A stretch of DNA of 18,845 nt from JBDRHL01 sp043816955 (GCA_043816955.1 JBDRHL010000212.1:1-18845); one strand, 5' to 3'. Positions 8,064 to 14,865 are shown, counted from the stretch's first letter. Notes: a model not told the origin generated them from the letters alone. Program-made: numbers and translations.

Positions 8064-9524
8064 TCAGGCCCAAGGCTGGGTTAACCCCGCTTCTTTGCTG
8101 CCGCTGCCGACTTTCAACTCAAAATCTCCCCTTATCGCATAAAGTCTGCCGCTTGTTAACTCTACTTCGATGTGCGCATAGGGAAACTCAGCATGCTCGC
8201 TTTGCTGTTTCACAATGTTACTAACATCGCCGACGTCTTTGCCGTTTTTCCATTTCACGCTATGAAACAGATCGTCCCCTGTAAATGGGATACAGTCATC
8301 AAATGTATAACCAGGCAAAGCTTTGCCGTCGGGGGCGGAAATTTGAACTCTTATGCAACCATGCGGACACTGTGCGTTCAGTTTTAAGTTTGGGCCGTTA
8401 AAGTCAACACAACGTGTGATGATTTTCCCAATCATCGAATTCGACTCAAGATAAAAGAAGCCGTCGAGCCGTAGCGTATGCAGCATTAAAGCTGCATCTG
8501 TAAGACTTTGGTCTTGAAAGTGTTCTGCTTTTGAGCCGCCTGAATAGAAGCGTATAGTATTGTCATCATCCACGAGCATTGTTGAAACATATACGCAGCC
8601 GCCACCGTGCTCACCCGGCTCGTTGCGCGAAATAAAAGGTTTATGAGTAGCACGAAAGAAATGATCGCCGTCAAAACTATACGCCAGAACACAATCCATC
8701 GGACCGAAACACTTGTGGTATGAGATTTCCCCCGGATCGCAATGAAGGCGCCAAAGCAGGCCTATGTACACGTATTCATATTTATATACCGGCATGCCGT
8801 AAAACTGTACGATGGGCGGATCTTCCGGGTCGGGATGCATAATCAGCCGCGGCGGCGAGACATTTCTAAAATCTGTCGTCTTGCGTATAGATATTCGCCG
8901 GTCACCGCAATGGCGGCGAGCAATAATACAATAGCATTTTTCAAAATCGTTATAAAAACACGCAACAGGGGAATCAAATTTGGTTGTTCCCCAAGGTTGT
9001 TTGTCAATACTCCAGTGAATACCATCGCCGCTGTTCGCCAACCATTGGATCCAGTCGTCAATTGCCTCACCTTGTTTTGCAGTGACTAGCTTTTCGGAGG
9101 CGGTATAAAAATATTTGAGTCTACGATTAGGATTCGGTTCACGCTGGTCAAAAAAAACCGGTCCGCCGTCGACGTGAGACTTCAGGCCGAATACCTGATT
9201 AGGCTTGTGCCTGACCTCTAAATGCGGTGTTTGCCTTTTAAGGTCCGGCCGAATCCAATGTATACCGTCAGGGCTCTGAGCATAAGAAAGGGCCTGCGCC
9301 TTCTCCCAGTATGCACCAGACGGCTTAAATCTTACAGCAGCACCGTATAAGGCTTTCCAAAGCTTTGCTTGCCGGTCATACCAGACACACGGAAAGTTCC
9401 ACGCTCCTTCGGTATCTGCATCTTCCAATGTGGCTTCAGCTATCCACTTTGGTTCTCCCTTTTTTCGAGTTACATTAGAGGAAGAGCAAAGCGGCCAGTC
9501 GTCAAAGAATAATATCGTAGTCAC
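8064..9524 (-). CDS. Cytoplasmic glycoside-hydrolase-like beta-propeller protein with C-terminal beta-sandwich
   Basis: A 486-residue protein without signal peptide or membrane helix. Three blade motifs of the S.DG..W/F type are visible: SPDGIHW (84-90), SGDGIHW (165-171) and YSFDGDHFF (282-290). Acidic and aromatic segments typical of five-bladed GH32/GH43-like propellers surround them (DDW at 8-10, YDRQAKLWKALY at 49-60, GGPVFFD at 120-126). From about residue 350 a second all-beta part follows, with LRLDGFFYLES, GPNLKLNAQCPHGCIRVQI and DGKALPGYTFDDC.P.TGDD. Propellers of this type are common in Planctomycetota carbohydrate loci and usually lack an assigned substrate. The start is GTG at 9524, with AAGAGGT about 8 nt upstream and only 3 nt after the stop of the URO-D-fold gene, which indicates coupling. 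Catalytic carboxylates cannot be assigned with confidence, so it may be a hydrolase, a phosphorylase or a non-catalytic binder. Confidence 0.75.
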   Translation of the reverse strand: MTTILFFDDWPLCSSSNVTRKKGEPKWIAEATLEDADTEGAWNFPCVWYDRQAKLWKALYGAAVRFKPSGAYWEKAQALSYAQSPDGIHWIRPDLKRQTPHLEVRHKPNQVFGLKSHVDGGPVFFDQREPNPNRRLKYFYTASEKLVTAKQGEAIDDWIQWLANSGDGIHWSIDKQPWGTTKFDSPVACFYNDFEKCYCIIARRHCGDRRISIRKTTDFRNVSPPRLIMHPDPEDPPIVQFYGMPVYKYEYVYIGLLWRLHCDPGEISYHKCFGPMDCVLAYSFDGDHFFRATHKPFISRNEPGEHGGGCVYVSTMLVDDDNTIRFYSGGSKAEHFQDQSLTDAALMLHTLRLDGFFYLESNSMIGKIITRCVDFNGPNLKLNAQCPHGCIRVQISAPDGKALPGYTFDDCIPFTGDDLFHSVKWKNGKDVGDVSNIVKQQSEHAEFPYAHIEVELTSGRLYAIRGDFELKVGSGSKEAGLTQPWA

Positions 9525-9527
9525 GAA

Positions 9528-10562
9528 CTAAACCTCTTGCCAATATTCGGATCGATTTTGATTTTGCAACACTTCAAGCATAGCAGCTATGTTTCGCGCC
9601 GGAATGTCCCCAGGAATGCCATGCGAAGGTCCCGCGATATAACCACCCGAACTACCAATTTCATCGATAATTCTCGTTATCTCACGCCGAACGTCTTGTG
9701 GGTTGCCAAAAGGCAACAACCGCTGAACACTTATACCGCCATAGAAAGAAAGCCTGCCCTGATATTTTTTTTTCATGGCGTAAATGTCCATCACCTCCGG
9801 CTGAAAGGGATTAAAGCAATCCAGGCCTATTTGGACAAGGTCGTCAAACAAGCATGATACCGCACCACACGAATGAAGGAAGACAAACTTACCATGTTCT
9901 TTAACTCGACCAAAAAGCTTAGCTAATCTGGGTTTGACAAGTTGTTGCCATAAATCCTCTCCCATCATGACACCTGTCTGGGTACCATAATCATCACCAA
10001 AAATCACTCCATCAACTTCAGGATAGCGTGAAAGCCCCATATCTATTATCTTCAAATCGAACGCTACGATTGCATCAAACAACTGTTCCACAAAATCCCT
10101 ATCGCTTACCAGAGCAATTAGTAGATCTTCCATTCCTCTTAAGAACCACGCACGTTCAAAGAGTGCACTGTCGAACGCCATCAAGATAAATTTATCAGGA
10201 TTTTCTTTGATGGCCTCTTCAAGTTTAGTAAAACGATAAGGCGCATCTGTCTCAGGAAAGGTGATCTGGCCGACCCTATTATTTCTCAAAATAGGTATGG
10301 GAACACCAATGTCTCTGTCTATCGTACGATTAAAAACAACGCCAAATTCATCCGTATAGTAACCCTTTTCGTCAGATTCTCCCCAATCTACTTTGATGAC
10401 AGGGGCGACAACTAAATGGTTGCCGATAGTTTCGATGAAATTTTCATTACCGTAATAATCAACCATTTTTTTCTGAGAGTCTATTGTGAATGCAATGTTA
10501 TAGGGGATAAAATCAGGGGTAATATGACGTAGCACAGTTACCACACGCTGTTTATTATTCAT
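9528..10562 (-). CDS. Uroporphyrinogen-decarboxylase-fold protein (URO-D/MtaA-like), probably not a haem enzyme
   Basis: A 344-residue protein of the URO-D superfamily. It contains FLHSCGAV with the H-x-C pair (H230, C232) used as zinc ligands by the corrinoid methyltransferases MtaA/CmuA, a conserved FGDDYGTQ (188-195), and the C-terminal AGPSHGIPGDIPARNI block typical of the many URO-D paralogues in Planctomycetota and Lentisphaerota. True haem-pathway HemE lacks the H-x-C pair and sits with other hem genes, so methyl transfer or another barrel reaction is more likely. No corrinoid protein is encoded in the window. It is the first gene of the catabolic operon, with a 5' untranslated stretch of about 30 nt and a possible operator. 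The ATG start has only a weak upstream TAGGGTG. The role in the pathway is unknown; demethylation of an O-methylated sugar is speculation. Confidence 0.85.
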   Translation of the reverse strand: MNNKQRVVTVLRHITPDFIPYNIAFTIDSQKKMVDYYGNENFIETIGNHLVVAPVIKVDWGESDEKGYYTDEFGVVFNRTIDRDIGVPIPILRNNRVGQITFPETDAPYRFTKLEEAIKENPDKFILMAFDSALFERAWFLRGMEDLLIALVSDRDFVEQLFDAIVAFDLKIIDMGLSRYPEVDGVIFGDDYGTQTGVMMGEDLWQQLVKPRLAKLFGRVKEHGKFVFLHSCGAVSCLFDDLVQIGLDCFNPFQPEVMDIYAMKKKYQGRLSFYGGISVQRLLPFGNPQDVRREITRIIDEIGSSGGYIAGPSHGIPGDIPARNIAAMLEVLQNQNRSEYWQEV

Positions 10563-10593
10563 CTAAATACACCCTAAGGTTCGATATCAACAA

Positions 10594-10613
10594 GCTTGGA
10601 CACATTACCAAGC
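10594..10613. promoter_or_regulatory. Palindromic operator candidate overlapping the catabolic-operon promoter
   Basis: GCTTGG (10594-10599) and CCAAGC (10608-10613) form a perfect 6-bp inverted repeat with an 8-nt spacer. The spacer contains the putative -10 of the promoter for the downstream operon. The adjacent upstream gene is a GntR/LacI-type repressor, and a 20-nt palindrome is the expected size for a dimeric repressor. Binding is inference. Confidence 0.5.
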
Positions 10614-10629
10614 ATTAATCTTATGTCAA
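10602..10629 (-). promoter_or_regulatory. Putative sigma70-type promoter of the catabolic operon
   Basis: Minus-strand TTGACA (complement of 10624-10629) is a perfect -35. TAATGT (complement of 10602-10607), 16 nt downstream, is a moderate -10. Transcription would start near 10595, giving a leader of about 33 nt before the ATG at 10562. It lies in the 97-nt gap between the repressor stop and the operon. Confidence 0.5.
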
Positions 10630-10659
10630 AGGCGGAAAGGCCAGTGCCTTCGTTAGATT

Positions 10660-11814
10660 TTAGATGCGTTTTTTTGTACTGCCGCGTTCTACCAGTTGCG
10701 GCACAAAACTGACGCTTTTGGGTGTGAGTTCTTCGCCATTGATAAGACTCATAATCATTTTGGCGGCAGTCTTGCCGATGGCATCATATGGAATCTGTAA
10801 AGTGCTCAACTGTGGCGTTGTCGCAGTGGCAATTTCAATGTCACCACAGCCGGTAACTTGAACCTGCTGGGGTATTGACACTCCAATACTCTGCAAGGCC
10901 TGCAGAACTCCTGCCGCAATAATATCGCTACCGCAAACAACCGCTTGAACATCCGGCACATTTTTCATCATCACAAGGGCCTGCTCGTATGCCTTCTCAC
11001 GCTCATGTAAAGAGTCAAATATCAGACGGTCGTCAAATGCGATTTCGGCTTCATGCAAAGCCCGACGATATCCAGCTAATTTTTCTTTATCCGAGCGGAA
11101 ATCAAAGCTTCGAGGGTTATTCATAAAAACAATATGTCTGCAACCCAAATCGATGAAATATTTGGTCGCTTTGTATATAGCTTCTTCAAAATCTACAATT
11201 ACACTGGGAATGCTCTCTTCAGGCGGATAAGCAATCACGTGTACTACCGGCAACGTATAATGTTGGGCTAATTTATCAAGCTCTTCAGCATTTTCGGTTT
11301 CCAGCAATATAATTCCATCCAAGTGCCTGGCACTTTGAACGATAATATCCGACCCTTGTGGCTTACTTTCGCTTCGCGACATAATGATCTGCGTCCGGAC
11401 GAGGGAATTCTGCAGATATTTTATTGCAGCAAAAACTTCCTTCGAAAAAACAGGGTGAGTTTCAAGGCTGTATTCTTCTTCGAGGGTACATGAAGCAAAA
11501 CCAATGGTTCTGGCTACCATCTGCTTGCCGACGAAGGTGCCTTTGCCCTTTTCACGATATATCAGCCCCTCGGCGACAAGATCTTTCAAGGCACGTCGAA
11601 CTGTTGTCGAACTGAGACCAAACTGTTCTATCAGTTCGCCTTCGGACATAAAAGGCTCGCCTTGCAGCATATTGCGTTTGATTATCGCACTCTTTAGTAT
11701 TCGCTTAAGTTGAACATATCTGGGCATATAGGCATCCTTCTGGATGCTGAAAGACTCTGACGAGCGGGACGTATTTCCCTGCAATGCTTGATATATATCG
11801 CCATTTCTAGCCAT
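10660..11814 (-). CDS. GntR/LacI hybrid transcriptional repressor (AraR-like architecture)
   Basis: A 384-residue regulator. After a 30-residue extension comes a GntR-type winged helix-turn-helix (about 31-97) with helices ELIEQFGLSSTTVRRALKDL (60-79) and wing YREKGKGTFV. From about residue 100 a LacI/periplasmic-binding-type effector domain follows, starting ARTIGFAS, with the family-typical CRHIVFM, AVVCGSDIIAAGVLQAL, GVSIPQQVQVTGCGD and QIPYDAIGKTAA segments. This combination, as in AraR, binds operators as a dimer and releases them when a sugar binds the sensor domain. The chosen ATG has AGAAGGA just upstream. A longer TTG start at 11868 also has a strong GGAGGAGG 8 nt upstream, adding 18 residues, and cannot be excluded. 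It lies directly before the catabolic operon on the same strand, so it is the likely local regulator. The inducer is unknown. Confidence 0.9.
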   Translation of the reverse strand: MARNGDIYQALQGNTSRSSESFSIQKDAYMPRYVQLKRILKSAIIKRNMLQGEPFMSEGELIEQFGLSSTTVRRALKDLVAEGLIYREKGKGTFVGKQMVARTIGFASCTLEEEYSLETHPVFSKEVFAAIKYLQNSLVRTQIIMSRSESKPQGSDIIVQSARHLDGIILLETENAEELDKLAQHYTLPVVHVIAYPPEESIPSVIVDFEEAIYKATKYFIDLGCRHIVFMNNPRSFDFRSDKEKLAGYRRALHEAEIAFDDRLIFDSLHEREKAYEQALVMMKNVPDVQAVVCGSDIIAAGVLQALQSIGVSIPQQVQVTGCGDIEIATATTPQLSTLQIPYDAIGKTAAKMIMSLINGEELTPKSVSFVPQLVERGSTKKRI

Positions 11815-11845
11815 AATTTTCCTTCTAATATAACCAATATACCAG

Positions 11846-11860
11846 ACCGGGAGTTCCGGT
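11846..11860. promoter_or_regulatory. Near-perfect palindrome in the repressor leader (possible autoregulatory site)
   Basis: ACCGG-GAGTT-CCGGT is a 15-nt interrupted palindrome, 32 nt upstream of the preferred repressor start. It would lie inside the coding region if the longer TTG start is used. It does not share sequence with the operon palindrome at 10594-10613, so a common regulator is not supported. No clear promoter is seen beside it. Confidence 0.25.
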
Positions 11861-12015
11861 GCGGCCAACCAAACTTCCTCCTCCGTGCTAACCTGTCCAC
11901 GCCCGGTTTAAAACCTCTCTGGCAAGTCTACAAGCTATCGTGAAAATCAACACTTGTAAAGTATTTTGTTACGGCCACACCGAAACTTCTAACTCCCAGG
12001 CCTCATTTGCACTTA

Positions 12016-13029
12016 TCAGTTAATAAAGTTATCTTTCAGCCAGTTGTCCGCCATAATTGCAAAATCACTGAAGTCAGCATCGCAGTCAGAATCCAGGTCG
12101 CCCTTAATCAACTCAGAACAACCATACGTAACCGGCAAATTAAATCCAGCCTCATAGTTTTGAATAATCTCGGCTTCCGAAAGAACCCTGTTATACACGC
12201 GTAAAACGGCAATTCTGGCAAGCGAAGGCAAGATGGTGGTTGCCTTGGGTACGATACCACGACCCATACCTATGAATTCACCCTCGCGGTCCGGCGTCAA
12301 AGCATCTTTCATCATGGAAAGGTCTCCACCCTGATAAGAGGTCACATTGACGGACCACATGCTGTTCATATAGATATCCAGCACATCTGTGGTGCTGTCA
12401 ACCGTAACCGTGATATGTTTCCAGACAGGGTCAGGCCAGTCTGTCGCAAGACTTCGAGTCCTAGAGGTATTTCCATTTACATCCGTTACTTCAGCGGCCA
12501 CCTCACCAGGCTCAAAACCTCTAAGAATGAACCCTGAAACTCTCGAAATAATGTTAGGGTTGCAGGGGTCCTCAATATATGTACGATAGTCCAACAGCCA
12601 CTGGTACCTGTAATGACAGGTGTTTTTGGCCCACATTTCGACAGTGAAGTTGGCACTGTTGTCAGCAAAACTTCCCAAGTCCAGACTATCGGCCATAGGA
12701 ATACGAACTATAGAACCATTTCCTGGATTCTTGTCACCAAAAGTAAAACACATAGCCTTAACTTCCTTGTAGTTGGGGTCACTATCGGGACCCGACCTGT
12801 AAACGTCCTTTATTAGGCTGGGGTCCCATATGTCTACTTCGTTGGAGTCGCCCAGTATCCCGTCATTGGCAAGGCCTGACTGGTCCATCCACACCTGGCT
12901 GTCGGGCACGTAATTAGCTGCATCAAGGTAAAGGACAAGGCCGTTTGTAACAATGTCGGCAGAGCTTCCGCCACACAAGCCCACAACCACAAACACTGCC
13001 AAAGCACATAATACACATTTATTCTTCAT
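12016..13029 (-). CDS. Secreted LamG-type protein with C-terminal dockerin-like calcium loop
   Basis: A 337-residue protein with a clear Sec signal peptide (about 1-24: basic start, hydrophobic core, cleavage after GGSSA). The body is a concanavalin-A/LamG-like jelly roll: IVTNGLVLYLDAANY near the mature start, FTVEMWAKN for the front sheet, WKHITVTVDSTTDVLDIYMN, and ARIAVLRVYNRVLSEAEIIQNYEAG, a very common LamG ending. The last 29 residues, starting KGDLDSDCDADFSDF, form a dockerin/EF-hand loop with acidic residues at the calcium positions followed by AIMADNWL; single copies of this module are typical C-termini of secreted Phycisphaerae proteins. The start has AAGGAG 9 nt upstream. It follows a paralogous PEP-CTERM protein and is probably co-transcribed with it. 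Likely role (inference): binding of extracellular carbohydrate or matrix material; no catalytic motif is seen. Confidence 0.88.
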   Translation of the reverse strand: MKNKCVLCALAVFVVVGLCGGSSADIVTNGLVLYLDAANYVPDSQVWMDQSGLANDGILGDSNEVDIWDPSLIKDVYRSGPDSDPNYKEVKAMCFTFGDKNPGNGSIVRIPMADSLDLGSFADNSANFTVEMWAKNTCHYRYQWLLDYRTYIEDPCNPNIISRVSGFILRGFEPGEVAAEVTDVNGNTSRTRSLATDWPDPVWKHITVTVDSTTDVLDIYMNSMWSVNVTSYQGGDLSMMKDALTPDREGEFIGMGRGIVPKATTILPSLARIAVLRVYNRVLSEAEIIQNYEAGFNLPVTYGCSELIKGDLDSDCDADFSDFAIMADNWLKDNFIN

Positions 13030-13062
13030 AACTATTAACTCCTTTCCTGCACTTTAACAATA

Positions 13063-13093
13063 GGCTGATTGCTCTGTGACAGAGCAATCAGCC
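13063..13093 (-). terminator. Perfect 15-bp hairpin between the two LamG genes
   Basis: GGCTGATTGCTCTGT (13063-13077) and ACAGAGCAATCAGCC (13079-13093) are exact inverted complements around one base. On the minus strand it follows the TAG of the PEP-CTERM gene by 16 nt and precedes TATTGTT, a poor T-tract. It could be a leaky terminator or an mRNA-stabilising hairpin that sets different levels for the two genes. Confidence 0.65.
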
Positions 13094-13109
13094 TTGTAAA
13101 AACTTGGTT

Positions 13110-13955
13110 CTACTTACGCTTTCTGCCAAGGATACCTAATCCACCCAGAGCCAGCAATACAACTGTTGCAGGTTCCGGAATATTGTAACCTTCGGCATAA
13201 TTCTGCGCAACTTCGTCGGCGGTTAATACATCGGCGTAAAGGCGGAAAGCAGCAATCTCACCGTCTAAATCCGTTAGCGAACCAGCCTTTGCACAGCCCA
13301 GGGTTAAGTCGTCGAAGTAGACATGTTTGTCGCTGGGATTTATGGTTATCGGAGTTGTACTGTCAAGTTGGCCGTTGAGATACATCTTGATTTCATCGGT
13401 GGTGCCATCACTTTGAACTGTTACCGCAAGATGATTCACAATGGTCTTGTCCCAACTGCTAAGGATAGCTGTTTGTGCAGTCCAACCTGCACATACTTGG
13501 GCCGTAACAGTTTTCAAGGCCACGTCGCACTTGAGAAGAAAACCTTGACGACCCCCGCCTGTACGCAGATCAAGCGGGCACATATACCCGGTGTTCGGGT
13601 CAACCTTAAGCCACGTCTCCACCGAGAAGGTGGTGTTATTGTACAGATAACCCGCATCAAAGGTGCCCCAGGTGCCTTCATCCACCGGCCTGACGATGCG
13701 ATCTCCGGTATCTGCGCTGGAGAACTCAAAAACAGCATTACCGGCATTGAAAGTTGGGTCTTCGACTGTATCGGAAGCCGACGTCCCAAGATACGCATCG
13801 TTTGCTTTGAATGGAGCTTGATCTGTCCATGTCTGACCACTTGAATAATTGCCGGTATCAAGCGATACTAACAAATTATCCGTTACCAGGGCAGCCTGAG
13901 CACTTGAGGCAAACAAGCCGACTGCCAAAATTCCAATAAATATTAACTTCTTCAT
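13110..13955 (-). CDS. LamG-type PEP-CTERM surface protein
   Basis: A 281-residue exported protein. Signal peptide at 1-21 (MKKLIFIGILAVGLFASSAQA). The mature part begins ALVTDNLLVSLDTGNY and is a LamG/ConA-like fold with NTTFSVETWLKVDP, VNHLAVTVQSDGTTDEIKMYLNGQ and the ending GEIAAFRLYADVLTADEVAQNYAEG. The C-terminus (259-281) is a complete PEP-CTERM signal: PEP, a hydrophobic helix VVLLALGGLGILG and a basic RKRK, which is recognised by an exosortase/archaeosortase-type enzyme; none is encoded in this window. The start is the ATG at 13955, 8 nt after AGGAGGAG; the longer GTG frame to 13982 would bury that site. It is paralogous to the next gene downstream and has a long leader of about 300 nt behind a promoter shared in design with the pseudopilin operon. 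Likely a cell-envelope or exopolysaccharide-associated protein. Confidence 0.9.
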   Translation of the reverse strand: MKKLIFIGILAVGLFASSAQAALVTDNLLVSLDTGNYSSGQTWTDQAPFKANDAYLGTSASDTVEDPTFNAGNAVFEFSSADTGDRIVRPVDEGTWGTFDAGYLYNNTTFSVETWLKVDPNTGYMCPLDLRTGGGRQGFLLKCDVALKTVTAQVCAGWTAQTAILSSWDKTIVNHLAVTVQSDGTTDEIKMYLNGQLDSTTPITINPSDKHVYFDDLTLGCAKAGSLTDLDGEIAAFRLYADVLTADEVAQNYAEGYNIPEPATVVLLALGGLGILGRKRK

Positions 13956-13969
13956 TGTATTTACTCCTC

Positions 13970-14047
13970 CTAAACATAACACATTAACTTAAAATATATC
14001 CACACATGACAAAATGCTTCCAAAAACAGACTTCTTACAAATAACAA
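13970..14047 (-). CDS. Possible 25-codon leader ORF ahead of the PEP-CTERM gene
   Basis: A TTG at 14047, preceded at 4 nt by AGGAGGT (complement of 14052-14058), opens a frame of 25 hydrophobic-rich codons (starts LLFVRSLFLEAFCH, ends LMCYV). Its TAG runs directly into the AGGAGGAG site of the PEP-CTERM gene, a layout suited to translational coupling. Another unpaired GGAGGT occurs at 14092-14097. The start codon is weak and no homology is known, so this may be chance. Confidence 0.22.
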   Translation of the reverse strand: MLFVRSLFLEAFCHVWIYFKLMCYV

Positions 14048-14256
14048 TTTTACCTCCTGTAGGGCTTTCACTACTTTTTACTTTTATTCCTACCTCCTTT
14101 CTCGCTAATCTTGAAACCGCGAATATCATTTTTTTGCAAACACAACCGTTTATCTAATAATAGCTTATACGCCTCTCAGCAAAGCTTCAACCACACCTGT
14201 AGCGTTATTTCCTGACACATTAGTTCAAACCAGCATAACAGTCAACTCTCGTACAT
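13983..14256 (-). other. Long untranslated leader of the PEP-CTERM gene
   Basis: This stretch lies between the inferred transcription start (about 14266) and the LamG/PEP-CTERM gene. It contains two strong Shine-Dalgarno-like runs without an ATG (14092-14098 and 14052-14058) and the possible leader ORF noted separately. No riboswitch consensus was recognised. Confidence 0.35.
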
Positions 14257-14270
14257 CCTAGGGCACTAGG
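14257..14270. promoter_or_regulatory. Operator copy 1: CCTAGGGCACTAGG palindrome
   Basis: A 14-nt palindrome with one mismatched pair, at the expected transcription start of the LamG operon. A near copy, CCTAGTGCACTAAG, stands at 17487-17500, at exactly the same distance (26 nt) from an identical -35 block. A partial extra half-site, CTTAGTGCTAAAA (complement of 14275-14287), overlaps the -10. Confidence 0.6.
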
Positions 14271-14272
14271 GC

Positions 14273-14310
14273 ATTTTAGCACTAAGCAGGCGTCGATGTC
14301 AAGAAAAAAA
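14273..14310 (-). promoter_or_regulatory. Promoter of the LamG operon
   Basis: Minus-strand TTGACA (complement of 14297-14302) is a perfect -35 and TAAAAT (complement of 14273-14278) a 5/6 match -10, with an 18-nt spacer. The block ATGTCAAGAAAAAAA (14296-14310, plus strand) is repeated exactly at 17526-17540, in front of the pseudopilin/transporter operon. Confidence 0.65.
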
Positions 14311-14334
14311 CAATAAACATTTACTTTGTTTTTC
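14304..14334 (-). terminator. AT-rich hairpin with T-tract at the end of the transporter operon
   Basis: On the minus strand AAAAACAA, a TAAA/TTTA mini-stem and TTGTTTTT can pair and end in a run of T. It lies just after the oxidoreductase remnant and abuts the next promoter. All pairs are A-T except one, so termination would be weak. Confidence 0.25.
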
Positions 14335-14374
14335 TGAATGATTATAACTTCCCGTACGACCAGATGTTACATTG

Positions 14375-14631
14375 CTAAAATCTTTTTGTTGCGCCTGTTC
14401 TGACCGGCTCATGTAACGCCGCGATTAGGTTCATCAATGCCAGGACCTGGTCGCGCTCAACTGTCTGGTTGAGGCCATTTTTAATTGCTTTGACGAAAGC
14501 TTCCGTCTGGCTGGTGTAGATTTTGTCGGGCTCAAAATTCAGATCAGAAGCCCGCCGGTTTTAGCGTAATATATCCAGCCCAACCTGCCCCGATGAACTC
14601 TATTCGAAGTTTTTGATTGCCAGACACTTTT
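14375..14631 (-). pseudogene. Decayed C-terminus of a Gfo/Idh/MocA-type oxidoreductase
   Basis: Two adjoining minus-strand frames give recognisable pieces of the C-terminal domain. KVSGNQKLRIEFIGAGWAGYI comes from one frame (about 14631-14565). DLNFEPDKIYTSQTEAFV, AIKNGLNQTVERDQV and ALMNLIAALHEPVRTGA come from another, ending at the TAG at 14375. The second block is the characteristic C-terminal helix region of NAD(P)-dependent sugar oxidoreductases of the Gfo/Idh/MocA family. The frames are separated by at least one frameshift and stop codons, and the Rossmann domain is entirely missing, so this is a remnant. It directly follows the transporter's small companion gene, so an oxidoreductase was probably once the last gene of that operon (inference). 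Confidence 0.8.
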
Positions 14632-14658
14632 TACCGCCAATCCAACATTTAACGCTTA

Positions 14659-14865
14659 CTATGGTTCCGATGTTTTTCGTTCATCATTAACGATATTTGT
14701 TTTTGCGGTCTTAAATTTATTGTCATCTTTGTCTTTTTGCTCGGCGAGCGCCCTGAACAAGTAGGACAAATCGAATATACCTCCGATGGTTGTTGCTATA
14801 CAAAACAAAAGAAAGGCTACGAGTGATACAGCCACATACCAAAAAGTTACAGACGACCAAGTCAT
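14659..14865 (-). CDS. Small single-pass membrane protein accompanying the SSS symporter
   Basis: A 68-residue protein with one transmembrane helix (about 7-29, FWYVAVSLVAFLLFCIATTIGG), the short motif FDLSYLFRALAEQKDKDD, and a charged cytoplasmic-type tail. Small proteins with a helix followed by GG.FDL.YLFR are, as I recall, found beside SSS symporters in Planctomycetota and Lentisphaerota, but I cannot confirm this here. The ATG at 14865 follows GAGGTGAG at good spacing; the longer GTG frame to 14886 covers that site. It lies 48 nt downstream of the symporter, in the same operon. A role as accessory or assembly subunit of the transporter is inferred from position alone. Confidence 0.7.
   Translation of the reverse strand: MTWSSVTFWYVAVSLVAFLLFCIATTIGGIFDLSYLFRALAEQKDKDDNKFKTAKTNIVNDERKTSEP

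Noticed and set aside
9528..10562. Annotation as HemE, uroporphyrinogen decarboxylase of haem synthesis
   Set aside because: It carries an H-x-C zinc motif as in corrinoid methyltransferases and sits in a sugar catabolic operon with no haem genes.
11929..11958. TACAAG...CTTGTA inverted repeat upstream of the repressor
   Set aside because: Arms of 6 bp with an 18-nt spacer and no link to a clear promoter; expected by chance at this length.
13323..13844. 173-codon plus-strand open frame
   Set aside because: Fully antisense to the LamG/PEP-CTERM gene, which has strong domain evidence; no start signal.
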